A model generated the notes under the pieces. It ran no database searches. It was not told where the DNA came from and was given only the letters and a program-made list of their open reading frames with translations. A program made the position numbers and the translations under genes. A stretch of 64,000 bases of DNA from Prevotella sp. (GTDB lineage: Bacteria > Bacteroidota > Bacteroidia > Bacteroidales > Bacteroidaceae), in contig JAFUFJ010000021.1 of NCBI GenBank assembly GCA_017469955.1, positions 1-64,000 of the forward strand, written 5' to 3'. Positions within the stretch are counted from its first letter, which is position 1; the number at the start of each line of letters is the position of its first letter. Positions 43,256 to 50,961 of the stretch are shown in pieces.

Positions 43256-44121
43256 AACAATTCGTCAATATTAAATACAGGACCGTCTTTGCACACACAA
43301 CGATTGCCCGTCGTGGTCTTCTCCACACAGCAAAGGCAGGCACCTAAGCCACAAGCCATCATGTTTTCAAGCGACACTTCACAACGTAAACCGTGAGCCT
43401 TGGCATAACGGGCAACGGCCATCATCATGGGCTTAGGACCGCAAGTAGCAATACTGTCAAAAGCCGTCAAGGGCACCTTGGCCGGCTTACCCGGCAACTC
43501 TCCATCGGCTTCTGCAGACAAAGGGAGGGCATCCGACAGCGCATCACGGCCCACTTGCGGCGGATTTTCAGCCCCGGCAAGCACGGAATGGTTGGTCACA
43601 AAGCCCTGTTCGCCAAGCGAACCGTCCTCGGTTGTCACATAGACATCGCCTAACTCACGGAACTCGTCGATCAGCAACACATCGGAAGCCGTGCGCGCCC
43701 CAAGCAGAAACGAGGGACGAAAACCATGATCGCACATCGACTTGCCAAGAAAATACATCGGCGCCATGCCCACTCCTCCGCCAACAAGCAGCTTGCGCTC
43801 GCCCGCACGGGGCAGCGAAAACGAGTTGCCAAGAGGCAAAAGACAGTTCAAAGTGTCGCCGACATGCAACTGAGAGAGCCTGCGCGTGCCGCTTCCAACG
43901 GCTGCAACAAGCAGCCAAAGCTCATTGCGTGCGCGATCAATATTATTAATAGAAATGGGCCTTCGTAAGAAAGTAGAGGGAGAACCGTCGACCCGCACCT
44001 CAACGAACTGGCCGGGAAGTGCAGCAGGCAAAGGCTCAGCGTGGGTCAGCTTCAGCAAGAAATGACGGTCGGAAAGTGACTCAATACTCGTGACTATAAG
44101 GTCTAATAAAAACTTCTTCAT
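43243..44121 (-). CDS. pyrK: Dihydroorotate dehydrogenase electron transfer subunit
   Basis: FAD and [2Fe-2S] subunit that passes electrons from PyrD to NAD+. The 292-residue protein has the FAD-binding barrel ([23 protein letters not shown]), an NAD domain ([17 protein letters not shown]) and a C-terminal cluster motif with four Cys ([27 protein letters not shown]). A short insertion around residues 185-215 ([14 protein letters not shown]) makes it slightly longer than relatives. First gene of the operon, with a good promoter. Confidence 0.96.
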   Translation of the reverse strand: MKKFLLDLIVTSIESLSDRHFLLKLTHAEPLPAALPGQFVEVRVDGSPSTFLRRPISINNIDRARNELWLLVAAVGSGTRRLSQLHVGDTLNCLLPLGNSFSLPRAGERKLLVGGGVGMAPMYFLGKSMCDHGFRPSFLLGARTASDVLLIDEFRELGDVYVTTEDGSLGEQGFVTNHSVLAGAENPPQVGRDALSDALPLSAEADGELPGKPAKVPLTAFDSIATCGPKPMMMAVARYAKAHGLRCEVSLENMMACGLGACLCCVEKTTTGNRCVCKDGPVFNIDELLWQI

Positions 44122-44157
44122 CCTATAATCGGCGCATGAAAATTAAAAATGATGATG

Positions 44158-44190
44158 CAAAATTACAAAAAAGCAACCCATACCACCAAA
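44158..44190 (-). promoter_or_regulatory. Promoter of pyrKD
   Basis: Minus-strand -7 box TAATTTTG (44158-44165) with a -33 TTTG (44187-44190) 21 bp upstream; 37 bp from the pyrK ATG. Confidence 0.6.
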
Positions 44191-44231
44191 TCTATATGAA
44201 ACTATTTTGCACTAAAATAGAAGATTAACGG

Positions 44232-44389
44232 CCACACAACACAAGAAAAACTGACACAAATCCTGTCCGAAAAGCAACCGAAATCGCACCTAAGAAACAA
44301 CAGAAAAGTCCAAAATCCACCACACAACACAAGAAAAACTGACACAAATCCTGTCCGAAAAGCAACCGAAATCGCACCTAAGAAACAAC
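44232..44389. repeat. 70-bp direct repeat, tandem with 88-bp period
   Basis: Two identical 70-bp copies (44232-44301 and 44320-44389) separated by 18 bp. A partial third copy may include the adjoining terminator and end of the XRE gene, which share CTTAGG and CAGTTTTTCT blocks. The 88-bp period is not a multiple of three, so the 80-codon minus-strand frame across it is unlikely to be a gene. Confidence 0.9.
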
Positions 44390-44390
44390 T

Positions 44391-44435
44391 AAAAAGCAAA
44401 AAAAGACCCCCGCAGCATGAGAAAAACTGCGAGGG
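44391..44435 (-). terminator. Terminator of the XRE regulator gene
   Basis: Nine-bp arms with one wobble (44407-44415 and 44427-44435), followed on the minus strand by TCTTTTTTTGCTTTTT. It starts 10 bp past the stop codon. Confidence 0.9.
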
Positions 44436-44444
44436 TTCTGACAT

Positions 44445-44933
44445 TCATTTCTTAGGTAAAAAGGTCTCCCACGTCTGATCATCGTAGAAGATTCGTATCT
44501 CTGTTATCTTACGAGGCACTTTGTCAACAATTTTCACAGTCTCATTTCCCACATTTTGAGGCACGTTTTGCCCTCGCAAACCGTAAGACTGGTCCCGGAC
44601 AACCGAAGGGGAAGAGGAGGAGCTTCGGCCGAAATCAAGAACTTGCTCCTGAGCATTCAGAGTCACAGACTGACCGGAAGCCGACGACACCTCTGGCTGA
44701 TCACCAGAAGAATGCTCGTCAAAAAACATCGGACCCTGGCCATAAAGCAACCAGTCAAGATTGATAGCCGGAAATCTTTTCTTGATAGCGTCGACATGAA
44801 ACAGGCTCGGGTTTGACTTGCTATTAAAGATATTACTAAGCGATGGAGCAGAGATGCCAAGCTCTTCAGCAAAGCTTTGTTGGTTCATCTGCTGAGAAAC
44901 CATCAGTTGACGAATACGATCTTTTATGTCCAT
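44445..44933 (-). CDS. XRE-family helix-turn-helix protein
   Basis: A 162-residue protein with an N-terminal lambda-repressor-like HTH (DIKDRIRQLMVSQQMNQQSFAEELGISAPSLSNIFNSKSNPSL, residues 2-45), followed by FPAINLDWLLYGQGPMF, a Ser-rich linker and a short conserved C-terminal end (KITEIRIFYDDQTWETFLPKK). This layout is common in Bacteroidales. The ATG at 44933 begins the HTH; an upstream Met adds nine residues. It borders the AT-rich interval, which may contain its targets. Confidence 0.88.
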   Translation of the reverse strand: MDIKDRIRQLMVSQQMNQQSFAEELGISAPSLSNIFNSKSNPSLFHVDAIKKRFPAINLDWLLYGQGPMFFDEHSSGDQPEVSSASGQSVTLNAQEQVLDFGRSSSSSPSVVRDQSYGLRGQNVPQNVGNETVKIVDKVPRKITEIRIFYDDQTWETFLPKK

Positions 44934-44960
44934 TGTAGTTACTTTTAGTGGAAAAAACAC

Positions 44961-45922
44961 CCATTATTTAAGACTTTACAAAGGTAAAACAAAAAAATGG
45001 AACTTGCAAATTTTTAATTTAGAAAATGTATTTCAATAATTAATGATTTAATTTAGTGAATAAATTCAAATTAATCATCATAAAATAAAATTTCCTTTAT
45101 AATTATAAATTCTAAAATTCACAAGAAAACGCCGACCACTTATCAATCTTTAATCAAACAAAACAACTTTTTGACTCATATTTATTTACTTTTGAAACAA
45201 ATTCATCAATAAGAGCAAATATACAGTTTTTAGCCTTCTTTTTATTCAAAAATTCCGCAAAAAGCAATCACAAATCTCACTAATTGACTGAAAATAAGTC
45301 ATATAATGATTGCGAAAATTATTGTATATTCAACTATTTATCATCTTAAATCCATTCATAAATTTACGATAATAATGTTACTTACATCTTATAATTCTAT
45401 TGATTTATGGTAAATTCAGATTTTAAAATATAAATCAATTCTAAGATATTTAATGATGTAATTTATATTGTTTACGGTTGAAAATGTAAAAATGGGTTAA
45501 ATATAAATATTGAAAGCAATTAATAGAGATATTTTCTTAAAATTTGCTTGTTTTGATATTACGGAAAGAAATCTTCTGAATTTTCGAATTATGAGACAGC
45601 AAAAATGAGCAAGAATGCCCTGTTTATCGGGGTTTTCGGTAGTTTTTTCTTGTATGATAAATTTTCATTTTTAGAACGAAAAAGAAGCATTTTTGCTTAT
45701 TTTTGGACCAAATTGGGGGATAAAGTGGCTGTTTTTTGCAGTAGAATAGGGTGATTTTTGCCTAAAAAACGGTACTTTTACTCCTATAAATCAGAAAAAC
45801 TATGGAAGAAAACACAATCTGACATGCACAAGAATGGTTAGTTTTCTAAGAACAAACCTGTTGGATTCAATCTAAGAACCCAAAGAATTTAGGAAAAAGA
45901 TCAGGAAAAGTTAGCTGAAGAA
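44961..45922. other. AT-rich gene-free interval
   Basis: About 960 bp with no credible frame and base composition far more AT-rich than the rest of the window, especially 45000-45580. It has many short A/T runs and motifs such as AATTAATGATTTAATTT, but no clear direct repeat, DnaA-box cluster or terminal inverted repeats. It separates the XRE gene from the 3' end of holA. Confidence 0.8.
44979..45010 (-). promoter_or_regulatory. Promoter of the XRE regulator gene
   Basis: Minus-strand -7 box TACCTTTG (44979-44986) and -33 TTTG (45007-45010) with 20-bp spacing, the best consensus promoter in the window; 46 bp from the ATG. Confidence 0.65.
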
Positions 45923-46951
45923 TTAATGCAAAATGAAAAATATCAGCTCCTTCATAAGGTCGCCAGATGTCGTGTTTGGGTTGTCCAACCCTTTGCCTTT
46001 AGCATCAATTTCTCTGATTTTCGAGATGATCTGCAGGGTCTTTCCTCCTGGATAATTTCTGAGTCCAGTGGCATAATCGCGAGCAGCCCACCCTCCTTTC
46101 AGTTCCAAATACTGGGCCAAACTATTCTCATTATTCCGTTGAGGAGCATAATAGGCAATCATCAAATTTTGGAAGTAATTGAACAGTAGAGGGAGTAAAG
46201 AATAAAGAGAACCAGCTTTCGGGTTTTTGTCAAAGTAATTCACAATTTGGTTTGCCTTGAAAACATCCCGATTTACGATTGCATTTCTGAGCTCGAAGGC
46301 ATTGAATTCTTTGCTCACTCCTATCTGTCTTTCCACGATATCGGGAGTGATATTCAGCTGATCTTTTGGCAAAGAGATCAGCACTTTGTCGAGTTCTGAT
46401 GTTAATCTGTTAAGATCTGCCCCTATGCTTTCTGCCACCATTGCCGCAGCTTTCCTGTCAATCGTGGCATTTTTTTGCTGCAAATAGGTTGTGACAAAGC
46501 TGGGAAGTTCGTAATCTCTCATCTTTTTGCTTTCAAAAACCACCCCAGCAGCCTCGGCTTTTGCGATGATTTTTTTCCTGCGATCGATTGTTCCATTCTT
46601 ATGACAGAGCACGAGGATGGTGCTTGCTACCGGGTGTTCACAGTATTTTTCGATCGGTTCAAGCCCGCGAAGAGCCTGTGCTTCCTTGACGATGACTACC
46701 CGATATTGGGCCATCATGGGATATCCCTTGGCCATATCGACTATCTGCGACGGCGTCACATCTGCCCCAAACAGGACAGTCTGGTTAAAGTCGCGCTCTT
46801 CAGGCATCAGGACATTGTCTGCGATATAGTCGGATATCCGGTCTATATAGTACGACTCCTCCCCCATTAAGATATAAATGGGAGCGTATTGTCGTTGTTT
46901 CAGAGCCTTCATAACAGACTCGTATGTCGCTGACATTTTTTTTTCTGCCAT
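45923..46951 (-). CDS. holA: DNA polymerase III delta subunit
   Basis: Clamp-loader subunit that opens the beta clamp. The 342-residue protein has the family N-terminal ATPase-like domain without a Walker A motif (APIYILMGEESYYIDRISDYI, residues 23-43; VVIVKEAQALRG near 85-95), the ESIGADLNRLTSELDKVLI segment and the C-terminal collar domain (NAFELRNAIVNRDVFKANQIVNYF...LLPLLFNYFQNLMIAYY). Divergent from the HsdR_N-like gene with overlapping promoters. Confidence 0.95.
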   Translation of the reverse strand: MAEKKMSATYESVMKALKQRQYAPIYILMGEESYYIDRISDYIADNVLMPEERDFNQTVLFGADVTPSQIVDMAKGYPMMAQYRVVIVKEAQALRGLEPIEKYCEHPVASTILVLCHKNGTIDRRKKIIAKAEAAGVVFESKKMRDYELPSFVTTYLQQKNATIDRKAAAMVAESIGADLNRLTSELDKVLISLPKDQLNITPDIVERQIGVSKEFNAFELRNAIVNRDVFKANQIVNYFDKNPKAGSLYSLLPLLFNYFQNLMIAYYAPQRNNENSLAQYLELKGGWAARDYATGLRNYPGGKTLQIISKIREIDAKGKGLDNPNTTSGDLMKELIFFILH

Positions 46952-46981
46952 CAGATTTTTTGCGTTTATGGAATTAATTCG

Positions 46982-46989
46982 TATCTTTG
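46982..46989 (+). promoter_or_regulatory. -7 box of the HsdR_N-like/phosphatase pair
   Basis: TATCTTTG followed by GCAGA, 75 bp before the ATG at 47065. The holA promoter on the opposite strand is within the resulting leader, so the two transcripts overlap at their 5' ends. Confidence 0.55.
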
Positions 46990-47051
46990 CAGAGACTAAT
47001 GTTGACGCCTTTATCAGCCTTTCCGGGGCTGTTGTCAGTGCATATGATGTG

Positions 47052-47059
47052 CAAAGTTA
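47052..47059 (-). promoter_or_regulatory. -7 box of holA
   Basis: Minus-strand TAACTTTG, a full consensus match, about 100 bp before the holA ATG and 5 bp before the start of the opposite-strand gene. Confidence 0.5.
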
Positions 47060-47064
47060 CGAAA

Positions 47065-47517
47065 ATGATTCGATTAAACCTACCATCTTTTGAAATAAAA
47101 TTGTCGGGTACTCGCGAACATCCCGTGATTTTTGACGTGCTTCGCCGGCGATATGTGTCCCTGACTCCCGAGGAATGGGTGCGTCAACACTTCATTCACT
47201 ACCTGATAGACCACAAAGGATACCCAGCTTCCTTGCTTGCAAACGAGGTTGCTCTGACGGTTGGAGACAAGCAACTCAGGGCCGACAGCGTGCTTTACGA
47301 CACCCATCTTTGTCCCCGAATGATCATTGAATACAAAGCTCCGAGCGTCGCCATCACCCCGAAAGTGTTCGACCAGGCTATGGCTTACAACACACTTCTG
47401 CATGTAGACTACGTCATTGTCAGCAATGGTCTTGAGCACTATTGCTGCCATATTGACTACGAAACCCGTCAATATGCCTTTGTCAAAGGCATTCCCGACT
47501 ATCAAGACATCACATGA
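47065..47517 (+). CDS. HsdR_N-like PD-(D/E)XK domain protein
   Basis: A 150-residue stand-alone protein resembling the N-terminal nuclease domain of type I restriction HsdR subunits. The nuclease core is visible as D in LRADSVLYD (about residue 75) and EYK in MIIEYKAPS, in the order D-x(n)-ExK. No methylase or specificity subunit is nearby, so it is not part of a restriction system here. It is coupled to the phosphatase gene by a 4-bp overlap and divergent from holA, an arrangement I recall from other Bacteroidales. Function unknown. Confidence 0.82.
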   Translation: MIRLNLPSFEIKLSGTREHPVIFDVLRRRYVSLTPEEWVRQHFIHYLIDHKGYPASLLANEVALTVGDKQLRADSVLYDTHLCPRMIIEYKAPSVAITPKVFDQAMAYNTLLHVDYVIVSNGLEHYCCHIDYETRQYAFVKGIPDYQDIT

Positions 47518-47978
47518 AACAGCATCGCATACTATTCGTCTGCCACGGTAATATCTGCCGTAGCCCGATGGCAGAGTTCGTCATGAAAGACCTTGTAGCT
47601 AAGGCAGGTCGCGGGGAAGCGTTCCATATCGAGTCGGCAGCCACATCAACTGAGGAGATTGGCAATGAGGTTTATCCCCCGGCTCGGCGCAAACTTGCCG
47701 AGCATGGCATTGGTTGCAAGGGCAAGACGGCCCGCCAGATGACCCGCGACGACTACCGTCGTTTCGACCTTCTCATAGGGATGGACTCGTGGAACCTGCG
47801 CAACATGACGCGCATCTGTGGCGGAGATCCCGACGACAAGATACACCTGCTGCTCGACTTCACGCCACGTCCCGGCGACGTGGCCGACCCTTGGTATACA
47901 GGAGACTTTGAGTCGACCTGGCGAGACGTTGCCCTTGGCTGCCGGCGTCTGCTCGAAAGACTCTCTGAAAACGACTGA
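47514..47978 (+). CDS. Low-molecular-weight protein tyrosine phosphatase
   Basis: A 154-residue cytoplasmic phosphatase with the LMW-PTP signature FVCHGNICRSPMAE (Cys10 and Arg16 of the CX5R loop) and the general acid Asp in DPWYTGDFESTW. It could dephosphorylate tyrosine-phosphorylated proteins such as capsule-synthesis kinases, though none is in the window. The ATG overlaps the preceding stop (ATGA), and a strong terminator begins at the stop codon. Confidence 0.95.
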   Translation: MKQHRILFVCHGNICRSPMAEFVMKDLVAKAGRGEAFHIESAATSTEEIGNEVYPPARRKLAEHGIGCKGKTARQMTRDDYRRFDLLIGMDSWNLRNMTRICGGDPDDKIHLLLDFTPRPGDVADPWYTGDFESTWRDVALGCRRLLERLSEND

Positions 47979-48026
47979 TTCGCCCCTTTACCTCTTTCGG
48001 TAAAGCAGGCGAATCGGCCTTTTTTA
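47977..48026 (+). terminator. Terminator after the LMW phosphatase
   Basis: Two stacked stems, GATTCGCC/GGCGAATC (47977-47984, 48008-48015) and CTTTACC/GGTAAAG (47986-47992, 47999-48005), followed by GGCCTTTTTT. Confidence 0.92.
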
Positions 48027-48068
48027 TGCCTTGGCGGGCGTCTTTCTGCCCGTCAAATGCCCTTGTTC

Positions 48069-48665
48069 CTACAGATCTTCCCCGTGGGCGCGGTTGTATT
48101 CGTTGTCGTAGAACATTGCAATGTAATACTTCCCATATAATTCACCAATCGTAAACCAAACCGACTTGTTAACAAAACAGTCAAGTTCCTTCTCCTTATA
48201 TTCATCTGAATCCTCATCCAAACCTTCTGCTTCCGGCTTCTGAAAGTACATTGCTTGATACTGTTTGTTGTGCACAGTGATCTCATAGGAGATGTCTTCA
48301 TCATCGGAAATCATATGGTCTCCGAACGGAGTTTTTCCATATTTCTTGTTTCTCTCAAACTGACGGCACAAATTGTTGAAGCGGATTTTTATGTCGCCTT
48401 CGTCTACAGTGCTCTTATCTGCCACCATAATTCGACAAACCTTGTTGTTGTTTGTCACTATAAAGACATTTACCTGACTCCCATTGAACTCACCTTCCAG
48501 ATAGTCTCCAGTCGCGTTATAGGTGAATCCTTTGACTTTCAGTTTCTGAATCATGGCCGACTTGGTGCCGTCTACGGGGATTCCGAGAAACTTTGTTACT
48601 TCTTTTTGCGCATAGATGGCCATCGACATGGCCAGCAGCATGACAATCGATAAAACTCTTTTCAT
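48069..48665 (-). CDS. Secreted protein of unknown function
   Basis: A 198-residue protein with a clear signal peptide (KRVLSIVMLLAMSMAIYAQ). The mature part starts KEVTKFLGIPVDGTKSAMIQKLKVKGFTYN and is rich in Asp, Glu, Lys and Tyr with an alternating pattern suggesting a compact alpha/beta fold. I recognise no family. It is preceded by a 200-bp region with a long conserved-looking hairpin and a -7 box, so it may have a structured leader. Confidence 0.8.
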   Translation of the reverse strand: MKRVLSIVMLLAMSMAIYAQKEVTKFLGIPVDGTKSAMIQKLKVKGFTYNATGDYLEGEFNGSQVNVFIVTNNNKVCRIMVADKSTVDEGDIKIRFNNLCRQFERNKKYGKTPFGDHMISDDEDISYEITVHNKQYQAMYFQKPEAEGLDEDSDEYKEKELDCFVNKSVWFTIGELYGKYYIAMFYDNEYNRAHGEDL

Positions 48666-49113
48666 ATCATTCAGTTTTTAGTTAATAATAAACAAAAGGA
48701 GCGCAGACTTTCGCCATACGCCTCTCGGTTCACCACAAACCACACACGTATATGGGAGAAATCTGCGCCCTTCAGGTGCAGCTCCTGTAACGTGTGTTGC
48801 TCTTTTGCGCGTGGTGGTGATTGAGAGGCTTCAGAGCAAATATGTCTTGGCTGAGAACTTTCGGTTCAAAACCAACTGCAAATATACGAAAAATCACTGA
48901 AACCTGCCGGTGATTTCAGAAAAATAGCGCCTGAAGGCCGATTTTTTGTGTTATTGTTTGTGAAAAGACGCCGTGAATACAAATCATTTGCTACCTTCGC
49001 ATCCGATAGCGACGACGGTGACGAAGCGTGCCATGAAAAAAGCGAGGACTCCCCTTTCACGGCCTGAACGGCCACCGTACGCCACAGGAAACAACCGTTT
49101 AACCCGCAAGACG
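48666..49113. other. Intergenic region with a long hairpin
   Basis: The first 170 bp hold a long bulged hairpin described separately. The remaining part has no feature I can support; an upstream extension of the DUF4250 frame through it looks non-coding. Confidence 0.5.
48700..48872 (-). ncRNA. Candidate structured RNA (6S-like hairpin or mRNA leader)
   Basis: Nested stems define an elongated hairpin: 48720-48726 with 48823-48829, 48731-48736 with 48811-48816, 48742-48749 with 48790-48797, and 48755-48766 with 48778-48785 (one bulge). A minus-strand -7 box TATATTTG (48879-48886) would start a transcript near 48872. The bulged rod shape recalls 6S RNA, of which a Bacteroidetes form is described; it could equally be the leader of the secreted protein gene. 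Confidence 0.35.
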
Positions 49114-49326
49114 ATGGACCATCTTCCCAAAGACCCTGCCATACTCGTGTCGAGCATCAACATGCTACTGCGCGACGAAGAGTTCGACTCCCTAGAGCAA
49201 CTGTGCTTCAGCTTCGGCCGCGACGTCAGCGAACTGAAGCAGTATCTCCGCCTGCACGGCTATGTATACAGCGAGACGCAGCGGCAGATGCGCCCCATCG
49301 GCTACGACCAGCCTGCAACATCATGA
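49114..49326 (+). CDS. DUF4250 domain protein
   Basis: A 70-residue protein matching the small DUF4250 family along its length (LPKDPAILVSSINMLLRDEEFDSLEQLCFSFGRDVSELKQYLRLHGYVYS). Function unknown; the family is widespread in Firmicutes and Bacteroidetes. The ATG at 49114 starts the domain, whereas the upstream extension is basic and non-conserved looking. The stop overlaps the next ATG (ATGA). Confidence 0.88.
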   Translation: MDHLPKDPAILVSSINMLLRDEEFDSLEQLCFSFGRDVSELKQYLRLHGYVYSETQRQMRPIGYDQPATS

Positions 49327-49568
49327 CGACCCGCGACAGCATCGAGACCGCCTACAGCTTCTTTCATCAGAAGCTGCGCATATACATCCACTCCACACTC
49401 GACTGGCAACGCGACGACATCGAGCAGGCCATCGCGTCGTACACCGACGGCATGAGCCCCGAACTCTATGCCCGTCTGGCCCACGGCCGTCAGGATTTCC
49501 TGCGCGACCACAGCCGTTTCGCCGACGATTTGTCGCTGGCCGTCAGCGAGTTGGAGTCGCTCTTATAG
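49323..49568 (+). CDS. Small conserved-looking protein of unknown function
   Basis: An 81-residue acidic, mostly helical protein (TTRDSIETAYSFFHQKLRIYIHSTLDWQRDDIEQAIASYTDGMSPELYARLAHGR...). No family recognised. The ATG overlaps the DUF4250 stop by 4 bp, indicating coupled translation, so the two probably act together or are at least co-expressed. An array of 22-bp units begins 43 bp after its stop. Confidence 0.75.
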   Translation: MTTRDSIETAYSFFHQKLRIYIHSTLDWQRDDIEQAIASYTDGMSPELYARLAHGRQDFLRDHSRFADDLSLAVSELESLL

Positions 49569-49611
49569 CAAGAACGTCCACCTTTCACGCCCGCCTTTCC
49601 AAGACTTGCCG

Positions 49612-49721
49612 GCGAGAAAGCTAAGGGTTTAGCCCGAGAAACCTTAGCTTTCATGCCAATAACCCATAGCTTTCTGGCCCAGAACCCATAGACTTCTCAC
49701 CCTAAAAGCTAAGCTTTCTCG
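49612..49721 (+). repeat. 22-bp palindromic-unit array (5 units)
   Basis: Five exact 22-bp units from 49612. First and last units form an imperfect inverted repeat, matching the layout at 6751-6860: outer units carry TTTAG/CTAAA cores, inner ones ACCCATAG cores. It lies between convergent genes (the small-protein pair and the integrase). Confidence 0.85.
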
Positions 49722-49768
49722 GGCACCTCCGGATCCGTCGTCCCCGGCAATGCTTCCAGATGCCGGCC

Positions 49769-50710
49769 TCATTGCTCGTATCTTACGCTCTCGATGATGC
49801 CCCTGTTGGCCTTTTCCAGCTTGCAGTCATTGATGCCTCGGATATAGATGAGGGTCGTTTCGGGATTGTTATGCCCCATGCCCCGTGAGATAACAGAGAG
49901 CTCAACGTTCTTGTTATAGGCCATGCTTGCCCACGTATGACGGGCAACATACGAAGTGATTGGGGTCGAAAGCCTGGCCAAAGCCGACAATCTTGACAGA
50001 CGATAGTTGTAGAGACGAAGCTGCGAAGTATAGCTTGAATTGTGCAGAATGGGGAAGAGAAAGTCGGACTTTCTCTGCCTGTATTTTCGCATAATCACCT
50101 GCATACAAGGCTCGATTTTCACCCTGACCAGCAGCCCTGTCTTATGACGTCTGTACTCAATGTGGCCGGCGACGACATTCTCTTTCTTCAGGTTGACCAC
50201 GTCGATAAAGGCAATACCCATTGCATAGAAGCTGAAAAGGAAGATGTCGCGTGCCAGCGCCAGGTGGGGTTCATCCCCGAGTTCGAGCTCCATCAGGCGC
50301 CGGAGGTCGGTCTTTTTGATCGATCTTTTCCGGGTCTTCTGCACCGTAGTGGTGACCCTTCTGAACGGCTCGGCCACTCTTTCCAGCCCATACTCCTCAA
50401 TGGCCCGCCGGTAGATGGTGCGGAGCGAGCGCATGTAGCACGAGGAAGTGTTTCGCGAAAGGCCCTGATCGAGGAGCCATCTCTGGAACCCATACACCTG
50501 CGATGCATCCATGTCTTCCACACGAATGTCGTCGTTCTTCATGTATTCCTCAAACTTCCTCACGGCCGTCTGATAGTTTTTTGCCGTGTTTTCGACCGCC
50601 AGCCCGATTTCTTTCCTTGCAAATGCCGAGAACGAGTGCATCCCTTCTGCACCAGACTGGTCCTTAACGTGCTTGCCAAGCAAGCTTCTGATTTTTCTGA
50701 TTTCACGCAT
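49769..50710 (-). CDS. Tyrosine recombinase (phage-type integrase), solitary
   Basis: A 313-residue integrase: SAM-like core-binding N-terminal domain (about 25-105) and catalytic domain. Visible catalytic positions are Lys190 in RRHKTG, Arg257 in VARHTWAS, His280 in GMGHNNPET and the Tyr289 nucleophile in TLIYI. The first catalytic Arg position reads FYAMGIAF with Met164, as in some Bacteroidales integrase groups. No other mobile-element genes are near. A 10-bp inverted repeat lies 11 bp upstream of the start codon and could be its binding site. Confidence 0.9.
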   Translation of the reverse strand: MREIRKIRSLLGKHVKDQSGAEGMHSFSAFARKEIGLAVENTAKNYQTAVRKFEEYMKNDDIRVEDMDASQVYGFQRWLLDQGLSRNTSSCYMRSLRTIYRRAIEEYGLERVAEPFRRVTTTVQKTRKRSIKKTDLRRLMELELGDEPHLALARDIFLFSFYAMGIAFIDVVNLKKENVVAGHIEYRRHKTGLLVRVKIEPCMQVIMRKYRQRKSDFLFPILHNSSYTSQLRLYNYRLSRLSALARLSTPITSYVARHTWASMAYNKNVELSVISRGMGHNNPETTLIYIRGINDCKLEKANRGIIESVRYEQ

Positions 50711-50720
50711 TGATTGATTC

Positions 50721-50758
50721 CTTTCTTTAAATTAACAATTTGTATAACTTAAAGAAAG
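50721..50758. repeat. 10-bp inverted repeat upstream of the integrase gene
   Basis: Perfect arms CTTTCTTTAA (50721-50730) and TTAAAGAAAG (50749-50758) with an 18-bp AT-rich spacer, 11 bp upstream of the integrase ATG. Possible recombinase core site or operator. Confidence 0.7.
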
Positions 50759-50871
50759 TCATCTATATTGCCGTTCCCAAAGGCCGTAAGCCTCCACGGG
50801 AACATCCTGAAAACCACACAAAGAGCCCCTGTCGTGCAAGGGTTCAGGTCCGCCTCCCGACCGTTTCAACC

Positions 50872-50903
50872 AAAAAGTGCCTGCCTTGATCCGTGGCAGA
50901 CAC
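50872..50903 (-). terminator. Terminator of surE-lpxB
   Basis: Nine-bp arms with one mismatch (50877-50885 and 50895-50903) followed on the minus strand by TTTTTGG. A second small hairpin (50901-50922) lies between it and lpxB. Confidence 0.75.
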
Positions 50904-50961
50904 CTGTATATATAATAAGGTGTAGGACGACTGACGGGCTGCCGGCCATCCATTCTCGCGC

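Noticed and set aside
44202-44444. 80-codon Cys/Phe-rich minus-strand frame as a membrane peptide
   Set aside because: It spans two identical DNA copies with an 88-bp period, so the copies are read in different frames; it also overlaps a terminator.
44961-45922. AT-rich island as the replication origin
   Set aside because: No DnaA-box cluster was seen, and dnaA, gyrB and similar marker genes are absent; only the AT content suggests it.
47065-47517. Type I restriction system
   Set aside because: Only an HsdR_N-like domain is present, without helicase, methylase or specificity subunits.
49769-50758. Integrated mobile element carried by the integrase
   Set aside because: Neighbours on both sides are ordinary chromosomal genes (DUF4250 pair, lpxB-surE), no tRNA or direct-repeat attachment sites were seen and no other mobility genes are present.
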